The notes beneath the pieces are model-generated. The model ran no database searches and had not been told where the DNA came from. It saw only the letters and a list, made by a program, of their open reading frames with translations. A stretch of 64,000 nucleotides of DNA, from contig NZ_CP136759.1 in the NCBI RefSeq assembly GCF_032931615.1, forward strand, positions 186,001 through 250,000, read 5' to 3'. Below are positions 9,550 to 17,965 of the stretch, one piece after another. The position numbers and the translations under genes are program-made. Position 1 is the stretch's first letter; each line of letters starts with the position of its first letter. The DNA is from Palleronia sp. LCG004 (GTDB lineage Bacteria > Pseudomonadota > Alphaproteobacteria > Rhodobacterales > Rhodobacteraceae).

Positions 9550-9563
9550 GTGGTTTTCACCAC
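9550..9563 (-). promoter_or_regulatory. Hairpin over the rpsU ribosome-binding site
   Basis: On the minus strand, GTGGT-GAAA-ACCAC forms a 5-bp stem with a GAAA (GNRA) tetraloop that ends at the base before the rpsU ATG and includes most of the AAGGTGG Shine-Dalgarno sequence. If it folds it would limit ribosome access. A regulatory role is inferred from the position alone. Confidence 0.4.
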
Positions 9564-9657
9564 CTTTCTAAGTTTGTGTTACGTCAAGTGCAGGAGGTTG
9601 GCCTTCTAGCAGGCGATGCCTAACTTGTCCAGTAAGAGCCATCGAACTGGAGATGTC

Positions 9658-10332
9658 ATGGACGATCCCCGAGACGCGCTGCTGGATGCGGCGATGATGC
9701 ACGTGCCCTTCGACGGTTGGAGCGAGACGACGCTGCGGGCCGCGGCGCGCGATGCCGAGATCCCGCAGGCCGAGGCGCGGGCACTTTTCCCCCGCGGTCC
9801 GGTCGACATGGCGTTGGCCTTCCATCGTCGCGGCGACGACAGGATGGCCGAAAGCCTCCGCTCGCAGGAAATGGAAGGGCTGCGCTTTCGCGAAAAGGTG
9901 ACGCGTGCGGTACGCACCCGCATCGAGGTCGTCGAGGACAAGGAGGCGGTGCGACGTGGCACCACGCTCTTTGCGCTGCCGCAGAATGCCGCCGACGGAA
10001 GCCGCGCGATCTGGGGCACCGCGGACCGGATCTGGACCGTGCTGGGCGACACGTCCGACGACGTCAACTGGTACACGAAGCGTGCGACCCTGTCGGGCGT
10101 CTATGCCTCCACCGTGCTTTTCTGGCTGGGCGACGATTCGCTCGAATCGCAGGATACATGGGCATTCCTGGATCGCCGGATCGACAACGTCATGCGGATC
10201 GAGCGGGCGAAGGCGAGCGTTGCAGCCAATCCCGTAGGCCGTGCGATGATGGCCGGGCCCAATTGGGCCTTGTCGCGGCTTCGCAAACCTTCGGGCATGG
10301 GCGCGTTTCCCGGATCGAGAGGTGCGAGATGA
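9658..10332 (+). CDS. COQ9 family protein (ubiquinone biosynthesis)
   Basis: A 224-residue all-helical protein resembling COQ9, the lipid-binding helper of the ubiquinone hydroxylase COQ7 in mitochondria. The N-terminal part resembles a TetR-like fold (ALLDAAMMHVPFDGWSETTLRAAARD). The C-terminal region (DTSDDVNWYTKRATLSGVYASTVLFW) is the conserved COQ9 core with the WYTKR signature. The start at 9658 has GGAG six bases upstream; an upstream in-frame start (9616) lacks one. Its stop overlaps the next ATG (ATGA), so it is translationally coupled to the quinone oxidoreductase. Bacterial COQ9 homologues are largely alphaproteobacterial. Confidence 0.85.
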   Translation: MDDPRDALLDAAMMHVPFDGWSETTLRAAARDAEIPQAEARALFPRGPVDMALAFHRRGDDRMAESLRSQEMEGLRFREKVTRAVRTRIEVVEDKEAVRRGTTLFALPQNAADGSRAIWGTADRIWTVLGDTSDDVNWYTKRATLSGVYASTVLFWLGDDSLESQDTWAFLDRRIDNVMRIERAKASVAANPVGRAMMAGPNWALSRLRKPSGMGAFPGSRGAR

Positions 10333-11324
10333 GCGATATTCCCGATCGGATGAACGTCGTCGAGATTTCCGAAGCCGGAGGGCCGGAGGTCCTGGTCTCA
10401 GAGACGCGAGAAGTGCCCCGGCCCTGTGCGGGCGAGGTCGTGATCCGCGTGGCCTTTGCCGGCGTCAATCGGCCGGATGCCCTGCAGCGTGCGGGCGCAT
10501 ATGCGCCTCCGAAAGGCGCGAGCGATCTGCCGGGCCTTGAAGCGGCGGGCGAAATCGTCGCGGTGGGCGATGGGGCCGGCTGGAACGTTGGCGACCGGGT
10601 CTGCGGGCTGCTGCCGGGCGGGGGCTACGCGGAATATGTCGCGACGCCCGGCGCACATTGCCTGCCCGTGCCCGATGGGCTGACGATGAAAGAAGCGGCT
10701 TGTCTGCCCGAGAACTATTTTACCGTGTGGACGAACGTATTCGATCGCGGCGGCCTCGACGGGGGCGAGCGGTTTCTGGTGCACGGTGGTTCGTCGGGGA
10801 TCGGCACGACGGCGATCCAGCTTGCGCGCGAATGGGGTGCGCGGGTGTTCACCACTGCCGGCACCGACGAAAAATGCGCCTTCTGCGCCGATCTCGGTGC
10901 CGAACGGGCGATCAATTATCGCTCCGAGGATTTCGTGGAGATCCTGAAGGCGGAAGGCGGGGCCAACCTGATCCTCGACATGGTGGGCGGGGACTACATC
11001 CCGCGCAACATCGATACGCTGGCGGATGAAGGACGTCTCGTGCAGATCGCCTTCCTGGGCGGATCCAACGCCGAGCTCAACTTCGCCAAGGTGATGATGC
11101 GCCGTCTGACGATCACCGGCTCGACCCTGCGTCCGCAGAGCGATCTCGCCAAGGCCCGTATCGCCGACGCGCTCGGCGAACATGTCTGGCCTCTGCTCGC
11201 GGCCCGGAAGGTCGCACCGATCATCGACAGCGAATTCGCGCTTGCCGACGCCGCGAAGGCCCATGCGCGGATGGAAAGCTCCGAGCATATCGGAAAGATC
11301 GTCCTGAAAGTGGCCGGCGAATGA
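10329..11324 (+). CDS. NAD(P)H quinone oxidoreductase, PIG3-like MDR family
   Basis: This 331-residue zinc-free medium-chain dehydrogenase has an N-terminal GroES-like domain (MNVVEISEAGGPEVL, FAGVNRPDALQRAG) and a Rossmann domain with the NADP motif HGGSSGIGTTAIQLA. No catalytic zinc cysteine set is present. It resembles TP53I3/PIG3-type quinone reductases, which reduce quinones with NADPH in the cytosol. It overlaps COQ9 upstream (ATGA) and the serine hydrolase downstream (ATGA), so the three form one coupled unit. The physiological substrate is not known. Confidence 0.9.
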   Translation: MSDIPDRMNVVEISEAGGPEVLVSETREVPRPCAGEVVIRVAFAGVNRPDALQRAGAYAPPKGASDLPGLEAAGEIVAVGDGAGWNVGDRVCGLLPGGGYAEYVATPGAHCLPVPDGLTMKEAACLPENYFTVWTNVFDRGGLDGGERFLVHGGSSGIGTTAIQLAREWGARVFTTAGTDEKCAFCADLGAERAINYRSEDFVEILKAEGGANLILDMVGGDYIPRNIDTLADEGRLVQIAFLGGSNAELNFAKVMMRRLTITGSTLRPQSDLAKARIADALGEHVWPLLAARKVAPIIDSEFALADAAKAHARMESSEHIGKIVLKVAGE

Positions 11325-12325
11325 GGCCGACACGGCGGGCGGTGATGGCGGGCGCGGCCGCATTCGGCCTCGCGCGGCCGGCCTTCGCGCAATCCTCGGG
11401 CCCCTGGGCGGGTGTCGAGGAGAGGGCCGCGTCCTTCGATCAGATCCGCGCCATGATCGTTTCCGTCGATGGCGAGCGTCAGGTTGCGCGGGTCTTCGCG
11501 GGTCCTGCGCTTTCCACGCCGGTCAACGTGAAATCGGTGTCGAAGACGATCGTCTCGGCGCTGACGGGCTGTGCGATTGACCGGGGCGAGATCCCGGGGA
11601 TCGATGCCACGATCGGCGAACTGGCGCCCGGCCTCATCCCGTCGGATGCCGACCCGAGGGCGCGGGAGCTGACGATCGAGAATCTTCTGTCGATGCAGGC
11701 CGGGCTCGAACGGACCTCGGGAGGCAATTACGGAGCCTGGATCTCCAGCGGGAACTGGGTGGCGGACGCACTCGCCCGTGACTTCGTTGAGGAGCCGGGG
11801 CAGGGGATGCTCTATTCCACCGGATCGACCCACATACTCGGGGCGGTCCTGTCCGAAGCCACCGGCCTGTCGCTGCTCGATCAGGCGCGGCAGCGGCTGG
11901 GCGGCCCCCTCGGGATCGAGATCCCGCCATGGACCCGCGATCCGCAAGGCCGCTACATGGGCGGCAACCAGATGGCGCTCAGCCCCGAAGGCCTCCTGCG
12001 GTTCGGCGAGATGTACCGGATGGACGGAACCTGGAACGGGGCGCGCGTGCTCGGTGCCGGATATGTCGAGGATTCGTGGCGCGGGCGGACACGGTCGCGC
12101 TGGTCCGGTCTCGGATACGGGCTCGGCTGGTTTCTGGGATCCCATGCGGGAGCGGATTACGCGCTCGCCCGCGGATATGGCGGTCAGGTGATCTGCGTCG
12201 CGCCCGATCTGGCGCTTACCATGGTGATCACGTCCGACCCGGATCGCCCGGCGCGATCGCAGGGGTATTTCGGTGATCTCATGGGTCTGATGGAACGATC
12301 GATGGAGATTGTCGCGCAAGGCTAG
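11321..12325 (+). CDS. Serine hydrolase of the beta-lactamase/class C family, Tat-exported
   Basis: A 334-residue protein. The N terminus (TRRAVMAGAAAFGLARPAFA) has a twin-arginine signal and an AxA cleavage site at about residue 23. The nucleophile motif SxxK is SVSK (about residues 72-75) in NVKSVSKT, and the second motif YxN-type is YST in MLYSTGS. The fold is that of penicillin-binding/esterase-like hydrolases. The substrate cannot be deduced; related proteins include esterases and peptidases. The start overlaps the previous stop as ATGA. bioM begins 33 bases after its stop on the same strand. Confidence 0.85.
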   Translation: MRPTRRAVMAGAAAFGLARPAFAQSSGPWAGVEERAASFDQIRAMIVSVDGERQVARVFAGPALSTPVNVKSVSKTIVSALTGCAIDRGEIPGIDATIGELAPGLIPSDADPRARELTIENLLSMQAGLERTSGGNYGAWISSGNWVADALARDFVEEPGQGMLYSTGSTHILGAVLSEATGLSLLDQARQRLGGPLGIEIPPWTRDPQGRYMGGNQMALSPEGLLRFGEMYRMDGTWNGARVLGAGYVEDSWRGRTRSRWSGLGYGLGWFLGSHAGADYALARGYGGQVICVAPDLALTMVITSDPDRPARSQGYFGDLMGLMERSMEIVAQG

Positions 12326-12358
12326 TCAAGGCGCGGGAGGCGGGGTACCACCGCCCGC

Positions 12359-13057
12359 GTGACGGATGTTCTCGATCTTCGCGAGGTTGGCTATGTGCTC
12401 GACGGGCAGGACATCCTGCGGGGCGTGACGCTTGCCACGCGCGCGCGACGGATCGGTATCGTGGGCCGCAACGGGTCGGGCAAGTCGACGCTTGCCCGAG
12501 CGCTTGCCGGCCTCGTCCCTGTCGAGGGGCATTTGCGGATCGAGGGCGTCGACGTCATGCGCGACCGGCGCGCGGCACTCGTCACGATCGGGCTTCTGTT
12601 CCAGAATCCCGACCACCAGATCATCTTCCCCACTGTGGCCGAAGAGCTTAGGTTCGGTCTCCGGCAGCAGGGCCTGAAAGCACGCGCGGCGGAGAACCGC
12701 GTTGCAGAAACGCTCGCACGCTTCGGCAAGTCCGGGTGGGGGCCGCGATCGGTCAACGACCTGTCGCATGGCCAGAAGCAGCTCGTCTGCCTCATGGCGA
12801 TCCTTGCGATGCAGCCGCGGGTGATCGTCCTCGACGAGCCGTTCTCGGGGCTCGACATTCCGACGCGGATGCAGCTCGCGCGCAGGCTCGGGGCACTCGA
12901 TGCGGCGCTCGTCCATATCAGTCATGCGCCCGAGGACCTCGCGGACTACGAGCATGTGATCTGGATCGACGAGGGCCGTGTCATGGCCGAGGGCGGACCG
13001 GAAGTCCTCGACGCCTATGCCGCGCGGATGCGCGAGATCGGCGCACGCGATGACTAG
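12359..13057 (+). CDS. bioM: Biotin ECF transporter ATPase BioM
   Basis: A 232-residue ABC ATPase. It has Walker A GRNGSGKST (about 37-45), Q-loop LLFQNPDHQ, signature LSHGQKQL, Walker B VIVLDEPFSGLD and switch His in HISHAPED. The NPDHQ phrase is typical of energy-coupling-factor ATPases. The start is GTG at 12359; no ATG fits the frame, and GGAGG/GGGG lies 12-18 bases upstream. With the next two genes it encodes a dedicated biotin importer in the inner membrane. bioN begins 6 bases after the stop. Confidence 0.92.
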   Translation: MTDVLDLREVGYVLDGQDILRGVTLATRARRIGIVGRNGSGKSTLARALAGLVPVEGHLRIEGVDVMRDRRAALVTIGLLFQNPDHQIIFPTVAEELRFGLRQQGLKARAAENRVAETLARFGKSGWGPRSVNDLSHGQKQLVCLMAILAMQPRVIVLDEPFSGLDIPTRMQLARRLGALDAALVHISHAPEDLADYEHVIWIDEGRVMAEGGPEVLDAYAARMREIGARDD

Positions 13058-13063
13058 GCCCCC

Positions 13064-13690
13064 ATGCTCGCGCTGAGCTCGCCCGTCAGGACGCACGCGC
13101 ATCTCTGGCCCGCCTGGCTCAAGCTCGCGGGTCTCTGCGTCGCGACGCTGGTCCTCTTCGCGATCGGGCATCCCTGGGGTCAGGCGCTCGCTGCGTTGGC
13201 GGTCCTTGCGCTCTTTCTCGCGCCAGGGCGCATCTTCGCGCGTGCGGGGCTGCGTCGGCTCTGGCCGCTCTGGCCCTTCGTGGTGCTGATCCTGCTCTGG
13301 AACGGGCTCACGGGGGATTGGGCCGAGGGGGCGACGATCGCGCTGCGTCTTCTCTCGGCGGTGGGGATCGCGACGCTCGTGACGATGACGACACAGCTTT
13401 CGGAGATGATCGCGGTGGTTCGCGCGCTCGCCAGCCCGCTCAGAAGGTTCGGTATCTCGACCCGACCGGTCGAGCTCGGCATTGCGCTCGTGCTCCGCTT
13501 CACGCCCGCGCTCATGTCGCGCGCGGCACAGCTCCGGATGGCCTGGCGGGCACGATCGTGCCATGCGCCCTCATGGCGCGTGCTCGCGCCGCTCGCCATC
13601 AGCGCGCTTGACGATGCCGACCACGTTGCGGATGCTCTGCGCGCCCGCGGCGGGCTCATCGAAGAAGGAAATGACCGGCATGGAACGTAA
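13064..13690 (+). CDS. bioN: Biotin ECF transporter transmembrane (T) component BioN
   Basis: A 208-residue membrane protein with about five hydrophobic helices in the N-terminal two thirds. Two Ala-Arg-type coupling motifs of EcfT subunits are present: WRARS near residue 164 and LRARGG near 197. These dock into the ATPase grooves. BioN transmits ATP hydrolysis by BioM to BioY. The 3' end overlaps the bioY start by about 10 bases, showing tight translational packing. Confidence 0.9.
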   Translation: MLALSSPVRTHAHLWPAWLKLAGLCVATLVLFAIGHPWGQALAALAVLALFLAPGRIFARAGLRRLWPLWPFVVLILLWNGLTGDWAEGATIALRLLSAVGIATLVTMTTQLSEMIAVVRALASPLRRFGISTRPVELGIALVLRFTPALMSRAAQLRMAWRARSCHAPSWRVLAPLAISALDDADHVADALRARGGLIEEGNDRHGT

Positions 13691-14225
13691 TCTCAGCCTC
13701 GTCGCGATGTTCGCGGCGCTCATCGCGGTGCTGGGGCTGGTCCCGCCGGTCAATCTGGGTTTCGGTGTGCCGATCTCGGCCCAGACGCTGGGCGTCATGC
13801 TCGCGGGCACGGTGCTCGGTGCCCGTCGTGGCACGCTTGCCGTGCTGCTGCTCATCTTTCTCGTACTTCTCGGCCTGCCACTCCTGGCGGGCGGGCGTGG
13901 CGGGCTTGGCGTGCTCGCGGGGCCGACCGTGGGCTTCTTCCTCGGCTGGCCCTTCGCGGCGTTCGTCACCGGCCTGATCACCGAAAGGCTCTCGCGCCTC
14001 CATGTCGGCGTCGCGGCGGCGATCGGATCGGTTCTGGGCGGGATCGTCGTGCTCTACGTCTGCGGCATCACGGGCATGGCGATCGTGCTCGGGCGCAGCT
14101 GGATCGAGGCGGCGGGCCTTTCGGTGGCGTTCGTGCCGGGCGATATCCTCAAGGCCGTACTGGCGGGAATGCTGACCACGATCCTCTATCGCGCGCGTCC
14201 TCGCAGCGTTCTGTCGCGCGCCTGA
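13680..14225 (+). CDS. bioY: Biotin transporter substrate-binding (S) component BioY
   Basis: A 181-residue, six-helix membrane protein of BioY length. Diagnostic phrases are GVPISAQTLGVMLAG, where the polar residues line the biotin pocket, and the Gly-rich GRGGLGVLAGPTVGFF loop. BioY alone binds biotin with high affinity and uses BioMN for energised uptake. Two ATGs are in frame (13671 and 13680). The second is chosen because AAGGAA is 9 bases before it but touches the first. It ends one base from the convergent CIA30-family gene. Confidence 0.94.
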   Translation: MERNLSLVAMFAALIAVLGLVPPVNLGFGVPISAQTLGVMLAGTVLGARRGTLAVLLLIFLVLLGLPLLAGGRGGLGVLAGPTVGFFLGWPFAAFVTGLITERLSRLHVGVAAAIGSVLGGIVVLYVCGITGMAIVLGRSWIEAAGLSVAFVPGDILKAVLAGMLTTILYRARPRSVLSRA

Positions 14226-14226
14226 C

Positions 14227-14736
14227 CTATACGTAGAAGGCAAGCCGCGCGAGCGCCAGATCGGCCTCCATCTCGCGCCCTATCGCCACCAGACCGATGC
14301 GGCGCAGCGTCGTGGGATCGAATGCCGCGTCGATCCTGTGCGCCCGCGCATCGGCGAAAGGCAGGCGGTGCGTGGTCCATTCGCCGGTCGTCGGGACGGA
14401 CAGCCGATAGCTCTGCCAGGGTCGGACGACATCCGCCGTGCGCAGATGCACGTTGTACTCGGCCCCGTTTCCGCGCAGCATGACCTCGATCCCCGTGACA
14501 TCCGACGCATCCGCGGGCTCTCCGTCCGGCTCGAGGTCGAGCGCCATCTGCAGAAAGCCGCCGTCGTTCTCGAGGCTGACATGCCCCGTCAGACGCCGCG
14601 CGCGCCGACCCGCCACTTCCTCCGTCCGGAGTGTGCCGTCTGACATGCCGCCCATCACCTGGTCCGAGACAAGCCGCCATTCGGTGCCGCGTGCCGTGCG
14701 ATCGTTGCTCGCGTCGTCGATGAGAAGGTCGCGCAT
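14227..14736 (-). CDS. CIA30 family protein (NDUFAF1-like)
   Basis: A 169-residue beta-sandwich protein with the CIA30 signature: W-x-LVSDQVMGGMSDG near residues 21-34, then GHVSLENDGGFLQM around 53-66. The C terminus (REMEADLALARLAFYV) matches the carbohydrate-binding-like fold of this family. In mitochondria, CIA30/NDUFAF1 assists assembly of complex I; the bacterial role is unproven. The ATG at 14736 gives the normal length; the much longer open frame upstream runs antisense to the transporter gene and is rejected. It is convergent with bioY and divergent from the Liv binding protein. Confidence 0.85.
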   Translation of the reverse strand: MRDLLIDDASNDRTARGTEWRLVSDQVMGGMSDGTLRTEEVAGRRARRLTGHVSLENDGGFLQMALDLEPDGEPADASDVTGIEVMLRGNGAEYNVHLRTADVVRPWQSYRLSVPTTGEWTTHRLPFADARAHRIDAAFDPTTLRRIGLVAIGREMEADLALARLAFYV

Positions 14737-14862
14737 GACGCTCGCTTTCCGTGCGTTGGGCCTGTTCCTTTCAGTTAGCACCCGGCGAATTCGCGAAAAG
14801 GGCTTGATCTTGGAACCGAGGCGGGCAGTCATGCTACCGAATGGTTCGGGGGAGAAACGCTG

Positions 14863-16008
14863 ATGCGGACGAAGACCTTCATCGCGGCAGGCGCGATCGC
14901 CACGCTCGCCGGCATGGCGGGTGCCCAGGAAGATGGCGGCGTCAAGGTCGGCATGATCACGACGCTTTCGGGCGGCGGCGCGGGACTTGGCATCGACACG
15001 CGCGACGGCTTCATGCTGGCGGTGGAACAGGCCGACCGCGACGACCTCGAAGTCGTGATCGAGGATGACGAACAGGCCCCCGACATGGCCGTGCAGATCG
15101 CCGACCGGATGATCCAGCAGGAGGATGTGGACGTGCTGACCGGCATCGTCTGGTCGAACCTCGCCATGGCGGTGGTTCCGGGGGCGGTCGCGCAGGGCAA
15201 GTTCTATCTCTCGACCAATGCGGCCCCCGCGCAACTCGCCGGACGCGGATGCGATCCGAACTACTTCGCCGTCAGCTACCAGAACGACAACCTGCACGAG
15301 GCGGCGGGTGCCTATGCCACGCAGGCCGGCTATACCGAGACGTTCATCCTGGCCCCGAACTATCCCGCCGGGCAGGACAGCCTCACCGGGTTCAAGCGCT
15401 TCTACGAGGGCAACCTGTCGGGCGAGGTCTTTACCCAGCTCGGGCAGACCGACTACGCCTCCGAGATCGCGCGGATCCGGGCCTCGGACGCGGATTCGGT
15501 CTTCTTCTTCCTGCCGGGCGGAATGGGAATCGCTTTCCTCAAGCAATATGCCGATAGCGGGCTCGACCTGCCCGTCATAGGGCCGGCCTTCAGTTTCGAT
15601 CAGGGGATTCTCCAGGCCGTGGGTCCCGCCGCGCTCGGCGTCCGGAACACGTCGACATGGTCGAAGGACCTCGACAACGATGCCAACCGCGCCTTCGTCG
15701 AAAGCTTCGAGGCCGAATACGGGAGGCTGCCGTCGATCTATGCCGCGCAGGGCTTCGACACGGCGAACCTGCTGATCTCGGCCATGGACGCGGCATCGAT
15801 CGACGATCCCGACGCCTTCCGCGAGGCTTTGCGGGCGGCCGATTTCGACAGCGTCCGGGGCGATTTCTCCTTCGCCTCGAATCAGCACCCGATCCAGGAC
15901 ATCTATGTCCGCGAGGTGATCGAGGAAGGCGACGTCTTCACCAACGAACTCGTCGCGACCGCGCTCGAGGATCGCTCGAACGAGTATGTCGAAGATTGCG
16001 ACATGTGA
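14863..16008 (+). CDS. Liv-type ABC transporter periplasmic binding protein
   Basis: A 381-residue type I periplasmic binding protein. A signal peptide ends at about residue 21 (TLAGMAGA). The mature N terminus VKVGMITTLSGGGAGLG is the ligand-loop start of the LivK/amide-binding family. Two cysteines (GCDPNYF and the C-terminal EDCDM) may form a disulphide linking the two ends, as in related proteins. The ligand is not predictable from sequence; branched-chain amino acids, amides, urea or aromatic acids are all possible. A GGGGAGAAA Shine-Dalgarno sequence precedes the ATG. It is first gene of a five-gene importer operon. Confidence 0.9.
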   Translation: MRTKTFIAAGAIATLAGMAGAQEDGGVKVGMITTLSGGGAGLGIDTRDGFMLAVEQADRDDLEVVIEDDEQAPDMAVQIADRMIQQEDVDVLTGIVWSNLAMAVVPGAVAQGKFYLSTNAAPAQLAGRGCDPNYFAVSYQNDNLHEAAGAYATQAGYTETFILAPNYPAGQDSLTGFKRFYEGNLSGEVFTQLGQTDYASEIARIRASDADSVFFFLPGGMGIAFLKQYADSGLDLPVIGPAFSFDQGILQAVGPAALGVRNTSTWSKDLDNDANRAFVESFEAEYGRLPSIYAAQGFDTANLLISAMDAASIDDPDAFREALRAADFDSVRGDFSFASNQHPIQDIYVREVIEEGDVFTNELVATALEDRSNEYVEDCDM

Positions 16009-16042
16009 CGCCGACCTCTATTCCGCTTTCCTGACATCCGAA

Positions 16043-16076
16043 GGACCGCGCCTCACCCGCGCGGTCCGCTATTTTT
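16043..16076 (+). terminator. Intercistronic terminator-like hairpin between binding protein and permease
   Basis: A perfect 9-bp stem (GGACCGCGC with GCGCGGTCC) and a 7-base loop are followed by GCTATTTTT. It lies 34 bases after the binding-protein stop and 10 bases before the next ATG, where it can act as a partial terminator or a 3' stabiliser so that binding protein exceeds permease. Confidence 0.8.
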
Positions 16077-16086
16077 CCGAGGGGCC

Positions 16087-16995
16087 ATGGCGCTTCTGAT
16101 CGAGCAGGTTCTGAACGGCGTCCAGTTCGGCGTGATGCTGTTCCTGATGGCGGCTGGGCTCACGCTCATCTTCGGCGTCATGGGCCTCATCAACCTGGCA
16201 CACGGATCACTCTACATGGTCGGTGCCTTCGCGGCCGCATGGGTCGCGGGCACGACGGGATCGTTCCTGCTGGCGCTCGCCGCGGCACTCGCGGCAGCGG
16301 CGGCGGCCGGGGCGCTGGTCGAGGTTCTGGTCATCCGCAGGCTCTATGCGCGTGACCATCTCGACCAGGTGCTCGCGACATTCGCCCTGATCCTCATCTT
16401 CTCCGAAGGGGTGCGCTGGATCTTCGGGTCCTTTCCGCTCTTTCTCGAGATCCCGGCATGGCTGAGCGGCCCGGTCGCGCTCGGGCCGATCGTCTATTCC
16501 AAGTACCGCCTCACGCTCATCGCGGTGGGTCTCGTCGTGGCTTTGGGGCTCTTCTGGCTCACGCGGTGCACGCGGCTCGGCGTCAGGATTCGCGCGGGCG
16601 AGGCCGATCGCGAGATGATCGCGGCGCTGGGCGTCGATATCGGACGGCTCTACACCTTCGTCTTCGCGCTCGGCGCAGCACTCGCGGGGCTGGCCGGGGC
16701 GCTCGTCGGTGCGATCCAGTCGGTGCAGGTCGGCATGGGCGAACCGGTTCTGATCCTGGCCTTCGTCGTGATCGTGATCGGCGGCATCGGATCGATCAAG
16801 GGGGCATTCGTGGGCGCGATCCTCGTGGGGCTCACCGACACGTTCGGCAGTCTCGCGTTGCCCGCCCTCCTGTCGCTGGTGATGACCGCATCCGAGGCGC
16901 AGGCCGCGGGCACGGCGCTCGCGCAGGTCGCGATCTATGTGCTGATGGCCGCAATCCTCTTCTGGCGTCCGCGGGGGCTCTTCGGTCATGCCTGA
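16087..16995 (+). CDS. Liv-type ABC transporter permease (LivH-like)
   Basis: A 302-residue inner-membrane permease with about eight hydrophobic helices. The family motif GLTLIFGVMGLINLAHGSLYM lies at about residues 22-42, and the cytoplasmic coupling segment with GVRIRAGEADREMIAALGVD at about 174-193, the EAA-like loop of LivH proteins. GAGGGG-type Shine-Dalgarno bases (GAGGGGCC) precede the ATG. It overlaps the next gene by 8 bases. Confidence 0.93.
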   Translation: MALLIEQVLNGVQFGVMLFLMAAGLTLIFGVMGLINLAHGSLYMVGAFAAAWVAGTTGSFLLALAAALAAAAAAGALVEVLVIRRLYARDHLDQVLATFALILIFSEGVRWIFGSFPLFLEIPAWLSGPVALGPIVYSKYRLTLIAVGLVVALGLFWLTRCTRLGVRIRAGEADREMIAALGVDIGRLYTFVFALGAALAGLAGALVGAIQSVQVGMGEPVLILAFVVIVIGGIGSIKGAFVGAILVGLTDTFGSLALPALLSLVMTASEAQAAGTALAQVAIYVLMAAILFWRPRGLFGHA

Positions 16996-17965
16996 GCGCT
17001 GGATCAACGCGGCGCTCCTGGGTGGGCTCGGTGCCGTGGCTATCTGGGCGTCGCTGGCGGGGCAGCCCTTCACCGTGACGCTCGCCACCAAGGTCGCGAT
17101 CCTCGCGCTTGCCGGGGTGGGGCTGAACATTGCGCTGGGCCTGGGCGGTCTGGTGAGCCTTGGGCACGCGGCCTTCTTCGGGATCGGCGGTTACGCGATG
17201 GGGGTGCTGGCCAGCCACGCGCAGGTCTACGATCCGATCTTCACATGGCCATTCCTCTTCGAGGGGTCGAAGTCGATGCCCGTGATCTGGATTTTCGCGA
17301 TCCTTGCGTCAGCGCTCGCGGCCTGGGCCATCGGGCGCATCTCGCTCAGGACGAGCGGCGTCTACTTCATTATGATCACGCTCGCCTTCGGTCAGATGCT
17401 CTACTATCTCGCCATCTCCTGGCCGGCCTATGGCGGCGAGGACGGATTGCCGATCTATCTCAGGAACGGCTTTCCGGGGCTCGACACGCTCGACCCGATC
17501 CAGTTCTTCGCGATCTGCTTCGCGATCCTGCTGATTGCACTCTTCGTCATGGCCCGGATCGCGGCCTCTCCGTTCGGTCTCGCTCTCAACGCCGCACGGC
17601 AGGCACCCGCGCGGGTCATGGCGGCAGGCATCGACCCCGATCGGCTGCGGCTCAGGGCCTTCGTCGTCTCCGGTGCGATCACGGGCCTCGCCGGCGCGCT
17701 CTACGCCGATCTCAACCGGTTCGTCAGCCCGACGATGTTCTCCTGGCAGCTTTCGGGCGAGATCATCGTCTTCATCATCCTGGGCGGCGTCGGGCGGCTC
17801 TGCGGGCCCGTGGCCGGGGCCGCGCTCTTCGTTCTGCTCGAGCGTTGGCTGGGCGGTCTCTCCGAGTATTGGCACATCTTCCTCGGACTGTTGCTGCTCG
17901 CCGTGGTTCTGGCAGGGCGGGGCGGTATCGTGGGGCTCCTGAGCCGGAAGACCTCGCATGGCTGA
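16988..17965 (+). CDS. Liv-type ABC transporter permease (LivM-like)
   Basis: A 325-residue second permease. The conserved LivM segments are GLNIALGLGGLVSLGHAAFFGIGGYAMG (about 39-66), where SLGHA is typical, and SPFGLALNAARQAPARVMAAGID (about 192-214), the coupling loop to the ATPases. Around ten helices are evident. It pairs with the LivH-like permease to form the channel. It overlaps both neighbouring genes by 8 bases. Confidence 0.93.
   Translation: MPERWINAALLGGLGAVAIWASLAGQPFTVTLATKVAILALAGVGLNIALGLGGLVSLGHAAFFGIGGYAMGVLASHAQVYDPIFTWPFLFEGSKSMPVIWIFAILASALAAWAIGRISLRTSGVYFIMITLAFGQMLYYLAISWPAYGGEDGLPIYLRNGFPGLDTLDPIQFFAICFAILLIALFVMARIAASPFGLALNAARQAPARVMAAGIDPDRLRLRAFVVSGAITGLAGALYADLNRFVSPTMFSWQLSGEIIVFIILGGVGRLCGPVAGAALFVLLERWLGGLSEYWHIFLGLLLLAVVLAGRGGIVGLLSRKTSHG

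Noticed and set aside
12340..12356. GGCGG-GGTACCA-CCGCC stem upstream of bioM
   Set aside because: Only a 5-bp stem; though it touches the Shine-Dalgarno region, GC-rich 5-bp stems are expected often in this genome.
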